64,000 bases of DNA from Methylobacterium sp. PvR107 (GCF_017833295.1 NZ_JAFIBW010000001.1:3995501-4059500); one strand, 5' to 3'. Positions 35,797-44,741 are shown, counted from the stretch's first letter. Numbers and translations: made by a program. Notes: generated by a model from the sequence alone, not told the origin.

Positions 35797-36060
35797 ATGA
35801 CCAACGGCGAGGGCACCGGAGCGCCGAAAGCGAAGATCGCGGAGGTCCAGCGCCTCGCGACGGCCCTCGCGGCCCGGGTCCGCTACGCGCAGCTCGTCGG
35901 GCGACCGATCTACGAGGGGCAGATCGCCGCCCTGGTCAGCGCCGCGCGCCTGATGGACGAGGCGAACGCGCCCTGGCCGCCCATGGTGGAGGAGGTGCTG
36001 ACAGAGCTCGCCAAGTCCCTCGACGGCGTCGACCCGGCCCCGGAGCCCGGGGGACCTTGA
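35797..36060 (+). CDS. Small helical protein, function unknown
   Basis: The 87-residue product is cytosolic and helix-rich (EVQRLATALAARVRYAQLVG, then EEVLTELAKSLDGVD). Purine-rich sequence lies just before the ATG. It precedes the damaged gene at 36123 by 62 bases on the same strand, so the two may once have formed an operon. Family not recognised. Confidence 0.55.
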   Translation: MTNGEGTGAPKAKIAEVQRLATALAARVRYAQLVGRPIYEGQIAALVSAARLMDEANAPWPPMVEEVLTELAKSLDGVDPAPEPGGP

Positions 36061-36122
36061 ACGCGCTGCGCCGAGGGCCACCCTTCTCCGTCTCTCAGCA
36101 TCGGGATCGAGGCAGGCTAGCG

Positions 36123-36527
36123 ATGGAGTAGGGTACCCCAGGGGTCGATCGGACGGCCCGCACGATCGCCGAGAACGTTCACGCCGCCTATTGGCCCGAG
36201 GCGCAAGGGACCGAGCACCCGCAGGTCGAGCAGACATTCCGGACGCGCCTCGTCGAGGCGATCCGGCCGGAGATCCCGGGCGGCTCGCCCGGCGCCATCA
36301 TCGGTGCCGTCAATGCCGTGCTGGACGCCCTCGAGCAGCAGAACCCAGGGCTTCGCGGCCCGCGGGTCAGCGCCCTGAACCGGGCGGAGGGCGCGGTCGG
36401 GATGGATCCGCCCGTCGCCCGGTGCAGGGCTCTGCGCGCGCGTCGAATGCCGCGTCGTGCTCACGGGTCGCCGACGCGGGTGCCGTGCGGCTTCTGGATC
36501 ATCCGGCCGCGCGCCGCCGGCCCCTGA
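36123..36527 (+). pseudogene. Small gene with an amber codon at position 3
   Basis: An ATG at 36123 with GAGG upstream is followed by GAG and then TAG (36129-36131). Beyond the stop the same frame stays open for 130 codons with strong third-position GC and a protein-like sequence (ARTIAENVHAAYWPEAQG, then ALEQQNPGLRGPRVSALN). No other start codon lies early in the frame; the first GTG is at 36318. It looks like a small hypothetical gene recently inactivated by nonsense mutation, or one whose true start is missed because of a sequence error. The remaining bases to 36554 show nothing else. Confidence 0.4.
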
Positions 36528-36554
36528 GCCGGATGCGGAACCGCGCCGGCGCGC

Positions 36555-37295
36555 TCAGCCGAACGCGCCGAGCCAGCGCAGGGATCGCCGCAGATGGGCG
36601 GCGCCGTCCCGCATGAACCACAGACCGTGAGCGAACACGACGCGCTCGGGCTTCAACGCGAGGAGTTCCGAGACGGCCTGCGCGGCCGCGCGGCGCCGCA
36701 GCCTGATCACGAGGCGCAAATAGGGCGGCGGCTGCCCGTCCGGCGCGGTCATGCGGGCGAGGCGCAGGAGCGGGCGCACGAGCGCCGGCATCTTGGCCGG
36801 TTCCAGGTTGAGGACGAGGTCGGTCAGGATCAGGGTGCGGCTCGCCCCGTGGAAGAACGCGACCTCCCGGAAGGAGAGGCCGCCCGGTACCACAACCTGG
36901 CGCAAATCCGCGGCCCATTCCGGGGGCGGCGCGTCATCGAGTACCCGATCGATGCGCAGGCCCGAGCGGCGGACCTGCCCGCGCTGGCGCAGGTTCGGGG
37001 CCGCCCAGGTCAGGGCGTCCGGACACTGCGTCTGCCACTCCTTCAGGAAGGTCCAGTGGGCGATGTTCGGCGCGACCATGTGGCGGATGGGTCCCAGCGC
37101 GGCAATGTCCTGGTGCAGCCGCGGGTCGTAGCGCGTGGGCGAGTGCAGCCAGATCGAGCCGTCGCGGAGCCGGATCACGGTCATCCGGACGGGGAGCGGG
37201 ATCCCGAGGGCGCGCAGCGGGCCGCTGTCCACGATCCAGAGGCCGTCGGCGACGGGCTTGAGCACGTCGAGGGGTGGATAGGTCGCCTCGGGCAA
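36555..37295 (-). CDS. DUF4336-family protein (metallo-beta-lactamase-like fold, no metal motif)
   Basis: The product (about 246 residues) has the DUF4336 pattern: YPPLDVLKPVADGLWIVDSG at the start, then LHSPTRYDPRLHQDI, HMVAPNIAHWTFLKEWQ (about residue 75) and a final ERVVFAHGLWFM. These proteins resemble metallo-beta-lactamases in fold but keep few metal ligands. The start is a TTG at 37295 with GGAG nine bases upstream. This is uncertain, since the frame is open far upstream without better sites. Function unknown. Confidence 0.75.
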   Translation of the reverse strand: MPEATYPPLDVLKPVADGLWIVDSGPLRALGIPLPVRMTVIRLRDGSIWLHSPTRYDPRLHQDIAALGPIRHMVAPNIAHWTFLKEWQTQCPDALTWAAPNLRQRGQVRRSGLRIDRVLDDAPPPEWAADLRQVVVPGGLSFREVAFFHGASRTLILTDLVLNLEPAKMPALVRPLLRLARMTAPDGQPPPYLRLVIRLRRRAAAQAVSELLALKPERVVFAHGLWFMRDGAAHLRRSLRWLGAFG

Positions 37296-37628
37296 GAACG
37301 GATTCTCCGAAGGAAAACAGGCGGCCTCCTGCGCCGGGGCCGGCACTACGGGAACACCGGAGACCCGAGGGGTTTCCCGGGTGGGTCCGGTCCCTGCTCC
37401 GTCAAGGCTCTCGAACTGGGTCGCGCGATGCGTTCTGATGGGTCGGGTCAAGGTTCTCGGGTGCGAAGGTCCGCCACCGTGCCGAACGGAGGCAGGAGGC
37501 AACGGGCTCATTCTGCGCATCGTACGCGCCTGGCGGTTCGGTTCGAATCGGCCTGGCACTACGGGACAGAGGGCGTGCCGCGCCCCGGCTCAGAGACGTC
37601 TGAACGGCGCAGGCGTTGCGTTCGACCT
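37296..37628. other. Intergenic region without recognisable feature
   Basis: These 333 bases lie between the DUF4336 gene and oligopeptidase B, both leftward. The promoter of the DUF4336 gene should be here. A GGTTCGAAT string near 37541 resembles a tRNA T-loop but has no matching acceptor or anticodon arms, so I do not call an RNA. Confidence 0.35.
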
Positions 37629-39764
37629 CTACGCCTTACCGACCGCCATGAGCGCGAAGGCGTAGATCAACGCGACCTCCTCCAGCCGGTCGAACCGGCC
37701 GGCGGCTCCGCCATGGCCGGCCTCCATGTTGATCCGCAGCAGAACCGGTCCGCCGCCCGTCATGGTGGCCCGCAGCCGGGCGACCCACTTGGCCGGTTCC
37801 CAGTAGGTCACCCGCGGGTCGGTGAGCCCGCCGAGCGCCAGGATCGCCGGGTACTCCTTGGCGGCGACGTTGTCGTAGGGCGAGTACGAAAGAATCGTCC
37901 GGAAGTCGGCCTCGCTCTCGCCGGGGTTGCCCCATTCGGGCCATTCCGGCGGGGTCAGTGGAAGCTCCGCGTCCAGCATCGTGTTGAGCACATCGACGAA
38001 GGGCACGTCGGCGACGATCCCGGCGAACAGCTCCGGTGCGAGGTTGGCCACCGCACCCATCAGCATCCCGCCCGCCGATCCGCCATGGGCGACGATGCGC
38101 TTCTCGGACGTGTAGCGGCCCTCGATCAGCGCCCGCGCGCAGGCGATGAAGTCCGTGAAGGTGTTGGGCTTCTTCTCGCGCTTGCCGTCGAGGTACCAGC
38201 GCCACCCCTTCTCGGTGCCGCCGCGAATATGGGCGATCGCGTAGACGAAGCCGCGGTCGACGAGGCTCAGCAGGTTCGTGCGGAACGCCGCCGGCATCAG
38301 CGTGCCGTAGGAGCCGTAGCCGTAGAGCAGCAGCGGCGCGCTGCCGTCGAGGGCGAGATCCCGCCGGTGCAGCAGCGAGATCGGAACCTGCTCGCCGTCG
38401 GGCGCGGTGGCGAAGAGCCGCCGGGTCACGTAGGCGGCCGGATCGTGCCCGCTCGGCATTCTCTGCCGCTTGCGCAAGGTCCGTGTCCGGCTGCCGCAAT
38501 CGTAATCCCAGGTCTCCGACGGCGTCGTCATCGACGAGTAGACGAAGCGGATCATCGCCGTGTCGAAGGCGAGCCCGGCGCGCAGGCCGAGGGAATAGGC
38601 CTCCTCGTCGAACGCAACCGTGTGCTCGGTGTCGTCGGCGAGGGCGCGCACGACGATCCGCGGCCGAGCGTTCTCGACCTCCAGCCGGATCAGGTGGTCG
38701 GCGAGCAGATGCAGGTGCCGGATCATCACACCGGTACGGTGCGGTACGAGGTCGGTCCAGTTGGCGCGGCCCGGATCGTCGAGGGGGGCGGTGACGATCT
38801 TGAAGTCCTCGGCGCCGTCGGCGTTGGTGCGGATGAACAGCCGGTCGCCGCGATGCTCAACCCCGTAGATCAGCAGCGGCGTGCGCGGCTCGACGAGGCG
38901 TAAACGTGCGCCTTCCGCGTGGCGGTCGAGCAGCCGGACCTCGGAAGTCTCATGGTCGCTCGCCGTCACGTCGAGGAACGCGCCGGACTGGGTCTTGCCG
39001 ATATGAACGAAGTAGCCGGCATCGGCCTCCGTGTAGACCGTCTCGTCTTCCGACTGCGCGGTGCCCAAGCGGTGGCGCATGACCTTGGCAGGCCGATGGT
39101 TGGCGTCCACCGCCACGTACCAGAAGCTTTCCCCGTCCGCGGCCCAGACCGCCTCGCCGGAGGTCGCCTCGACGCGGTCGTCGGTGTCGAGGCCGGTGGC
39201 GATGTCGCGCACCCGGATCGTGTAGAGTTCGGACCCCTTGGTGTCGACGCTCCACGCGAGCCGGGTGTGATCGTCGGAATGCACCGCGGCGGCGATTTCG
39301 AAGAAGGGCAGGCCTTCGCCCTCGCGATCGCCATCGATGAGGATGGTCTCGTCCGGATCCGGCCCGGATTCGGGTACGTCCGGTGCGGCCGCCGGCCGGC
39401 GGCAGACGAGCGGGTGCTGCCCGCCCTCCCGGTGTCGGGTGTAGTAGGCGAACGGCCCGTCCGGATCGGGCACGCCGCTCTCGTCCTCCTGGATCCGCCC
39501 GCGCATCTCGGCAACCAGCCGCTGGCGCAGCTCCGCGGTCCCGGCGAGCGCCGCTTCGGAGAAGGCGTTCTCGGCCTTGAGGTAGGCGGCGATGTCCTCC
39601 GGGAGGGCAGCCGGGTCCTTGAGGACGGTCTGCCAGTTCTCGGCCTTCAGCCACGCGTAGGAGTCGATGACTTCCTGCCCATGGACGCTGAAGCGCCGCG
39701 GCCGGGCTTCGGCGACCGGCGCGCCGATGGATTGAGCGTGCAAGCCGTGGCCGATCTCCGTCAT
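37629..39764 (-). CDS. ptrB: Oligopeptidase B (S9 serine peptidase)
   Basis: This cytosolic prolyl-oligopeptidase-family enzyme cleaves short peptides after basic residues. The 711-residue protein has an N-terminal beta-propeller (about residues 70-400) and a C-terminal alpha/beta-hydrolase domain. The catalytic triad is visible: S563 in GGSAGGML, D649 in LGGLTDPRVTYW and H684 in MEAGHGGAAGRF. The PSETWDYD and YGSYG segments are family-typical. The start is ATG 39764, preceded by GGAGAG; a frame 66 bases longer lacks such a site. It appears monocistronic. Confidence 0.93.
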   Translation of the reverse strand: MTEIGHGLHAQSIGAPVAEARPRRFSVHGQEVIDSYAWLKAENWQTVLKDPAALPEDIAAYLKAENAFSEAALAGTAELRQRLVAEMRGRIQEDESGVPDPDGPFAYYTRHREGGQHPLVCRRPAAAPDVPESGPDPDETILIDGDREGEGLPFFEIAAAVHSDDHTRLAWSVDTKGSELYTIRVRDIATGLDTDDRVEATSGEAVWAADGESFWYVAVDANHRPAKVMRHRLGTAQSEDETVYTEADAGYFVHIGKTQSGAFLDVTASDHETSEVRLLDRHAEGARLRLVEPRTPLLIYGVEHRGDRLFIRTNADGAEDFKIVTAPLDDPGRANWTDLVPHRTGVMIRHLHLLADHLIRLEVENARPRIVVRALADDTEHTVAFDEEAYSLGLRAGLAFDTAMIRFVYSSMTTPSETWDYDCGSRTRTLRKRQRMPSGHDPAAYVTRRLFATAPDGEQVPISLLHRRDLALDGSAPLLLYGYGSYGTLMPAAFRTNLLSLVDRGFVYAIAHIRGGTEKGWRWYLDGKREKKPNTFTDFIACARALIEGRYTSEKRIVAHGGSAGGMLMGAVANLAPELFAGIVADVPFVDVLNTMLDAELPLTPPEWPEWGNPGESEADFRTILSYSPYDNVAAKEYPAILALGGLTDPRVTYWEPAKWVARLRATMTGGGPVLLRINMEAGHGGAAGRFDRLEEVALIYAFALMAVGKA

Positions 39765-40112
39765 CGTCTCTCCGTCAGATCCCCACACATCCGGGTCAGG
39801 GGATGTGTCCCGACGGGCGCCGCGATGCAAGGCGGTCAGGGCGCAGGCCTGGGGCCCGCAGCGCGCGTCTGGCGGAAGTGGGGGGCGCGAGGTTCCGTGC
39901 CGATCCGCCGGTCAGTCCATGGCCGTCCAGAGGAACCTGGAACCGTTGACGCGGGCAATCCAGGCCCGTTCGCTGTTCCCGGCTCCCGAGCGGCCTGCGC
40001 CGCCCCGGAAAGACAGTGGCGGTCGCGCATCGGGAGCCGGTGACAACCTCGGGCGTTGAACCGCGGGCTGTGGCGGCGATCACAGCTGCCGGTTCGACGC
40101 CGAGGTGCCGAT
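39765..40112. other. Divergent intergenic region
   Basis: These 348 bases between the divergent ptrB and a small rightward gene contain no supported gene. Both promoters should be here, but I see no convincing -35/-10 pair. Confidence 0.35.
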
Positions 40113-40334
40113 ATGGTCGCGACCCCAGACTCGCAGGACGATCACCCCGAAGCGGATCTGGAGCGGGTGAACAACCTTCTCGCAGAATGGGCGGCGCGTT
40201 CCGCGACGACCAGCGCGGCGCTGATCGATCGCCTTGAGGCGATGGGCTACGCAGTTCGGGGCAAATCGGAAGACGAGATCGCCGACGTCCTGCATCAGCC
40301 GCCGACGGGGCGCCCGCAGACCAGCTCAAGATAG
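40113..40334 (+). CDS. Small acidic protein, function unknown
   Basis: The 73-residue cytosolic product has a helical core (ADLERVNNLLAEWAARSATT) and a short motif LIDRLEAMGYAVRGKSEDEI reminiscent of a UBA-like or HTH-like turn. Family not recognised. CGAGG lies seven bases before the ATG; an in-frame ATG 57 bases earlier has no site. Confidence 0.55.
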   Translation: MVATPDSQDDHPEADLERVNNLLAEWAARSATTSAALIDRLEAMGYAVRGKSEDEIADVLHQPPTGRPQTSSR

Positions 40335-40427
40335 CTGTGAGTTGTAGGTAAATATACCTTGACGGCTGAAAACTTTCTGAGAGGATAGGGCCGTCGCGTT
40401 CCCGGCTCGTTGTCGCTGGAACAAATC

Positions 40428-41276
40428 ATGAACAAACTGAACGACCACAAGCTTGCCAGGGCCGTATCGTCGCATCGCCGTCGCACCCCTTCGAGCAACC
40501 TGCCGGCCGAGGCGGCACGCCTGCTGGCGCGGCTCGGTGAGGCCGGCGCTTACGCGCGGCCCGATCCGCTCGTCGAGAATGCCCTGGTGGCTCGGCGCGG
40601 GGGCGAGGGGATCTCGGTCGGCAGCGGGCGCTTCGCGACGGCGTCGGGCCGAGTCCTGGCGGCCGAAGATCTGGCGGCGTGGAATGCCGCCGGCACACAG
40701 CTGACGATCACGGCCGCCGGTCGGGCGCGGCTGCGGCGGCAGGCCATGCCAGGCGACATGGCTTTCGCCGCGCAGCACCAGGACCTCACCGTGGTTGAAG
40801 GAAGTCCGGAGCCGGTGTTGCGCAACGCGTCGGAGAATCCCCTGTCCTGGATGGTGCGCCGACGGGACCGGGATGGAACGCCGCTGATCGACGCGGCCTC
40901 CTTCGAGGCGGGCGAGCGGTTGCGCCGGGACATGACCGCGGCGGCATTGCTGCCGCGCATGGGAAGCGAGTTCGGTGCCGCGCGCGTCGACGGCGGCGGC
41001 CCGCGCGACCCGGCCTCCGCGGCGGATCACGTGATCGCGGCCCGGCAGCGGGTGCGCGGCGCCCTCGACGCGGTCGGAAGCGACCTGTCGGGTCTGCTGA
41101 TCGACCTGTGCGGTTTCCTGAAGGGTTTGGAGCGGATCGAGGCGGAGCGGCGCTGGCCGGCCCGGTCGGCAAAGGTCGTGGCCCGCATCGCCCTCGGGCG
41201 GCTCGCCGAGCATTACGGCCTGGAGCGGGAGGCCACCGGTCCGAAGCGCGGGCGAATGCGGTTGTGGCGGGGGTGA
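40428..41276 (+). CDS. DUF6456-family helix-turn-helix-like protein
   Basis: The 282-residue protein has two parts. The N-terminal part (about 1-100) reads like a winged-helix module (AARLLARLGEAGAYARPDPL, AAGTQLTITAAGRARLRRQ). The C-terminal DUF6456 domain (about 135-275) contains NPLSWMVRRRDRDGTPLID, FEAGERLRRDMT and a DLCGFLKGLERIE core. DUF6456 proteins are widespread in Hyphomicrobiales and probably bind DNA; the role is not established. The start is ATG 40428; a TTG 18 bases earlier is possible. The 93 bases before it are unusually AT-rich at 40335-40385, likely its promoter. Confidence 0.75.
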   Translation: MNKLNDHKLARAVSSHRRRTPSSNLPAEAARLLARLGEAGAYARPDPLVENALVARRGGEGISVGSGRFATASGRVLAAEDLAAWNAAGTQLTITAAGRARLRRQAMPGDMAFAAQHQDLTVVEGSPEPVLRNASENPLSWMVRRRDRDGTPLIDAASFEAGERLRRDMTAAALLPRMGSEFGAARVDGGGPRDPASAADHVIAARQRVRGALDAVGSDLSGLLIDLCGFLKGLERIEAERRWPARSAKVVARIALGRLAEHYGLEREATGPKRGRMRLWRG

Positions 41277-41281
41277 GCGGG

Positions 41282-41310
41282 CCCTATCGGGGCCACGGTC
41301 GCCGATAGGG
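41282..41310. terminator. Hairpin between convergent genes
   Basis: CCCTATCGG (41282-41290) and CCGATAGGG (41302-41310) form a perfect nine-base-pair stem with an 11-base loop between the convergent DUF6456 and sufE genes. No U-tract follows, so terminator function is plausible but unproven. Confidence 0.4.
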
Positions 41311-41348
41311 AGCCGCCGCGCTGCGCCCGCGAGGACGGGGGCGGTTTC

Positions 41349-41777
41349 TCAGGTCTCCGCGGCAAGCCGGACCGCGTCGCGATGGATGCGCTCGGCCATG
41401 GCCCGAACGCCGTTCGAGCGCTTCGAGGTCACGTGGGCGCCGAAGCGCAACTGCCGGAACAGGTCCAGGCCGTCCATTTTGGCGGCTTCCTGCGGGGTCT
41501 TGCCGGTGTAGAGCGCCACCATCAGCGCGACGAAGCCGCGGACGATGAACGAGTCGCTGAAGCCGTGCAGGACCAGTCGAGGGGTCCCGCCGGACGGCTC
41601 CGCCTTCGTGTCGATCCAGACCTGGCTCTCGCAGCCGTGGACACGGTTATTCTCGGTCCGCTCATCCTCGGGCATGGGCGGCAGGGTGCGGCCGAGCTCG
41701 ATCAGGTACTCGAGCCGCATGTCGTCGTCCTCGACGATCTCGAAATTCTCGATGATGGTGTCGATCGGGGGAAGCAT
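41349..41777 (-). CDS. sufE: SufE-family cysteine desulfurase accessory protein
   Basis: SufE accepts sulfur from the SufS cysteine desulfurase and passes it on for Fe-S cluster assembly. The 142-residue protein has the expected length and layout, with the acceptor cysteine C49 in NRVHGCESQVW and the YLIELGRTLPPMPEDER and IVRGFVALMVALYTGKTP segments. The rest of the suf operon is not in this window, so sufE is unlinked. It converges on the DUF6456 gene. Confidence 0.92.
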   Translation of the reverse strand: MLPPIDTIIENFEIVEDDDMRLEYLIELGRTLPPMPEDERTENNRVHGCESQVWIDTKAEPSGGTPRLVLHGFSDSFIVRGFVALMVALYTGKTPQEAAKMDGLDLFRQLRFGAHVTSKRSNGVRAMAERIHRDAVRLAAET

Positions 41778-41857
41778 GCTCGGCCGGATCCAGAGTGATC
41801 TGCGCCGCTATAGGCCGCCCGCGCCGGTGTGGCGACAGGGCCCCGCGCCGCGGGTGT

Positions 41858-42955
41858 TCATTGCGCGACTTGACCCGACGTCGGCAAAGTCAGGCGCAGG
41901 GGATCGGCCGGGCTGGCATCGCCCTGGACAGCGATTTCGGCCTGGGCCGCGTAGGCAGCGATCAGGCGTGGCCCGAGTTTCGGCACGTTCGGCCGGCCCG
42001 AGGCGGCCATCTCGCTCACGCCGGAGACGATCCCTAGGCGCAGGGGCTCGTTGCCCGCAGCCTCCATGTCGATGGTGATCGAGCAGGCGACATGCTCGGC
42101 GGTGGCGTCGAGGCATTCGGCCACGATCTCCGCGACGATCATACCGAGGGCGTTGGCGATGCGCGGCTCGACCAGCCCGTTCCCCGACCCACCGACCTGG
42201 ACGCTGATCCGCCCGGCCCGCCGGAGCTGCCCGAGCCCTGAGGCGAGGCGGTGCAGATAGTCCTTGAGATCGATCGACGCGATGTGCGGCGCCTCGTGCA
42301 GGTGCTGCTGCACCAGCGCGATCGCCCGGACCCGCTGGCCCAGGGCCTCGAAGCTGCCGCGGCAGGCATCCGGCGCCGCCCGGCCGTAGAGGCCGATCAG
42401 GCTGACCATCACCTGCAGATTGTTGCGGACGCGATGGTAGACCTCGGCGAGGAGCGCCTCCTTCTCGGCCAGCGCGTGCTCGATATGCTCCTCCGCGTGC
42501 TTGCGGTCGGTGATGTCGAAGCAGGAACCCAGATAGCCCTGGAACCGGCCGTCCTCCATGAGGGGGCGGGCGGTGTCGAGCAGCCAGCGGTACTCGCCGT
42601 CGTGCCGGCGTAGCCGGAACTCCACGGTGAAGGGCTGCTGCGCCTGGAAGGCGGCCGCGACGACCTTGGCATGCCGCTCGAAATCCTCGGGATGCAGTCC
42701 GCTGCGCCAGCCGAGGCCGAGTTCCTCTTCGAGGGGCCGCCCGGTGAATTCCAGCCAGCACTCGTTGTGGTGGATCGCGTGGCCGTTCTCGTCGGAGCGC
42801 CACATCATCAGGGGAACGACATCGGCGAACCGCTTGAAGCTCGCGCTCACGGCCGCCGCCTCCGGGGTTCCCGGCGTCGCACCTGTTCCACCTCTCCCCT
42901 CCGGACCGTCGTCCAGCGGCTCAGCCGTTCCGAACCCTGGTGGCTGACCAACCAT
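41858..42955 (-). CDS. PAS-domain HisKA_2 histidine kinase with degenerate ATPase domain
   Basis: The 365-residue soluble protein has a PAS domain (about 42-150, ending GSCFDITDRKHAEEHI) and a HisKA_2 dimerisation region with H174 in EVYHRVRNNLQV. The C-terminal HATPase-like part (about 262-358) is eroded. The N-box asparagines are gone (MIVAEIVAECLDA instead of a NE...TNA pattern), and the DxG of the G1 box is missing (IVSGVSEM). It probably cannot bind ATP normally and may be a decoy or phosphate-accepting partner. The start codon has a weak ribosome-binding site and could lie further in. Confidence 0.8.
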   Translation of the reverse strand: MVGQPPGFGTAEPLDDGPEGRGGTGATPGTPEAAAVSASFKRFADVVPLMMWRSDENGHAIHHNECWLEFTGRPLEEELGLGWRSGLHPEDFERHAKVVAAAFQAQQPFTVEFRLRRHDGEYRWLLDTARPLMEDGRFQGYLGSCFDITDRKHAEEHIEHALAEKEALLAEVYHRVRNNLQVMVSLIGLYGRAAPDACRGSFEALGQRVRAIALVQQHLHEAPHIASIDLKDYLHRLASGLGQLRRAGRISVQVGGSGNGLVEPRIANALGMIVAEIVAECLDATAEHVACSITIDMEAAGNEPLRLGIVSGVSEMAASGRPNVPKLGPRLIAAYAAQAEIAVQGDASPADPLRLTLPTSGQVAQ

Positions 42956-43120
42956 TCGTGACCCGATTCGCTCTGACAGGATGTATGAGACGGGGTGACC
43001 GCATGCGGATGGCGCCGGTCAACGTGCCGGCCGGATCGCCGTTCCGGCGTCAAGCCGTGTTTGAGGCGGTCATTCACAAGTATTGGCCTGCATCGTCCCT
43101 GCGGCGTGTGGGCCAAGCCG

Positions 43121-43542
43121 CTAGACCCCGCCCGGACCCGCCGCCTCGGTCCTTGCAATGGCCAGCTGTGCCGTAGCCCGCATCGCGGCTGCGCTCGCGC
43201 GCATCTCGGCGATCTGGGCTCGCATCTCGGCGACCAGCCGCCGCCCCTTCCGAACCTCCGCCAGGCAGGCGAGGGCTTCGGGGACCGGGTTGGGCCTTCC
43301 AGGCCTGCGCCCGTCGTTCAGCTGCTCGTTGAACGGTACCTCGATCGGGTCCGTGCCGTCCGCATCGCAGATCAGGAACGCGCCGGCGAGCTCCGCCGTG
43401 CCCGCGTTCAGCCGATCGACGCACAGGTCCGGAATCGTCCGACAGGCTTCCAGATAGGCCACCTCCGGACTCGGCCGGTCGAGGCCGAACGCGTCGCGCT
43501 CGCGACCGCGGGGGGACGCAGGTGGAAGAACAACAGCGGCAT
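43121..43542 (-). pseudogene. DUF6894-like gene frameshifted at a C6 tract
   Basis: An ATG at 43542 opens MPLLFFHLRPP, the typical start of DUF6894 proteins. After a run of six cytosines (minus strand; G run at 43510-43515) the homologous reading moves to another frame: GRERDAFGLDRPSPEVAYLE, then ACRTIPDL and AGAFLICDADGTDPIEVPF, with a long helical tail to 43121. One additional C would join the two parts. It is either a genuine frameshift mutation, a slippage-prone phase-variable tract, or a sequencing error. The second part alone (from 43462) could be made as a 113-residue protein. Confidence 0.55.
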
Positions 43543-43546
43543 GGCC

Positions 43547-43975
43547 TCAGCGCACCGGATCCGAGGGGGCGTGGGCGCGATGCAGATAGTCGGGCCGGAA
43601 CTCGCAAAAGGCCGCCAGGTGGTCGGGATCGGGAACGTGCACCCGACGCCGGTCCAGCATGGTCAGGCCGATGTCGCACAGAATCCGCAGGGAGCGGTTG
43701 GCATGGACGGGCGTCATCCCGGTCACGTCGGCGAGGTCGTCCTGGGTCAGCGGCCAATCGAAGCCGGGCGCGACGGGTTCGTCCACGGCCTGCAGGCGGG
43801 CGCGCACCTCGCAGATCAGGTGGGCGATGCGGGGGGCTGCCTGACGCAGCCCGTTGTCGATCAGGGCCTGACGCAGGAGGCTGTCGGTCTGGAGCGTCGA
43901 CCAGCGCATCGGCCGCGAGATCCCGGCGCCGGCGCGGCCGATAGTGCCGCGCATGAGCGGGAGGTTGACCCGCAT
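43547..43975 (-). pseudogene. Crp/Fnr-family regulator remnant lacking the sensor domain
   Basis: The readable product contains only the end of the long dimerisation helix (RWSTLQTDSLLRQALIDNGL), APRIAHLICEVRARLQAV and the Crp-type helix-turn-helix (WPLTQDDLADVTGMTPVHAN, then RSLRILCDIGL). The usual 120-residue cyclic-nucleotide-binding barrel before it is absent. The upstream frame reads into the ssb terminator instead. Starts at 43975, 43954 and 43909 are possible. It lies 4 bases from the damaged DUF6894 gene. It may be a dead remnant or a DNA-binding-only regulator. Confidence 0.6.
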
Positions 43976-44010
43976 CTGCACGGTCTCGACACCGGCCCGG
44001 TGCTGGATCG

Positions 44011-44048
44011 GCCCAAACAAAAAACCCGCCGCGCAGGGCGGCGGGTTT
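44011..44048 (-). terminator. Intrinsic terminator of ssb
   Basis: On the minus strand an 11-base-pair stem, AAACCCGCCGC paired with GCGGCGGGTTT (44022-44032 with 44038-44048) around a five-base loop, runs into TTTTTTG (44016-44024). It begins 18 bases after the ssb stop and is a textbook rho-independent terminator. Confidence 0.9.
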
Positions 44049-44066
44049 CGGGGTCCGGCGACGCGC

Positions 44067-44609
44067 CTAGAACGGGATGTCGTCGTCGAGGTCGTAGCCG
44101 CGGTTGCCGCCGCCGCCCGAGGAGGCCGGAGCCGGACGCCGTTCGCCGCCCTGGGCACGGCCGCCGCCGAAATCGCCGCCCCGGTCACCACCGCGATCGC
44201 CGCCGCGGCTGATCTGGCCGCCGCCCTCGTCCTCGCCGGCGACGTCTCCGCCGCCGCCGCGCCCGTCGAGGATCGTCATCTCGCCGCGGAAGCGCTGGAG
44301 CACCACCTCGGTCGTGTACTTCTCGACGCCGGAATTATCGGTCCACTTCCGGGTCTGGAGCTGGCCTTCGATATAGACCTTCGAGCCCTTGCGCAGGTAC
44401 TGCTCGGCGACGCGGGCGAGGTTGTCGTTGTAGATCACGACCGAGTGCCACTCGGTCTTCTCCTTGCGCTCCCCAGTCGCCTTGTCCTTCCACGACTCGG
44501 AGGTGGCGAGCCGCAGGTTGCACACCGGATCGCCCGAACCGAGGCGGCGCATCTCGGGGTCGCGCCCGAGATTGCCCACCAGAATCACCTTGTTGACGCT
44601 GCCCGCCAT
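44067..44609 (-). CDS. ssb: Single-stranded DNA-binding protein
   Basis: SSB coats single-stranded DNA in replication, repair and recombination and recruits partners through its tail. The 180-residue protein has the OB-fold (about residues 4-112: [52 protein letters not shown]), a glycine-rich linker with GGDRGG repeats, and the acidic tip [15 protein letters not shown] precedes the ATG. A GTTC-N7-GTTC box about 140 bases upstream suggests SOS control, and a strong terminator follows. Confidence 0.97.
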   Translation of the reverse strand: MAGSVNKVILVGNLGRDPEMRRLGSGDPVCNLRLATSESWKDKATGERKEKTEWHSVVIYNDNLARVAEQYLRKGSKVYIEGQLQTRKWTDNSGVEKYTTEVVLQRFRGEMTILDGRGGGGDVAGEDEGGGQISRGGDRGGDRGGDFGGGRAQGGERRPAPASSGGGGNRGYDLDDDIPF

Positions 44610-44741
44610 CGCTCTCTCCTGACCGTACGGATCTCACAGGGCATCTGCCCGGCGGCGCGCGAACCATGCGCCCGGGCCTCCGGAGCGGCAACCGGCGGGA
44701 CGGGCTTGTGCCCGCTTTCCGCAGTGCCGCGGGATTTATTT

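Noticed and set aside
37525..37575. Possible tRNA around GGTTCGAAT
   Set aside because: Only a T-loop-like string is present. No acceptor stem pairing, D-arm or anticodon arm can be drawn around it.
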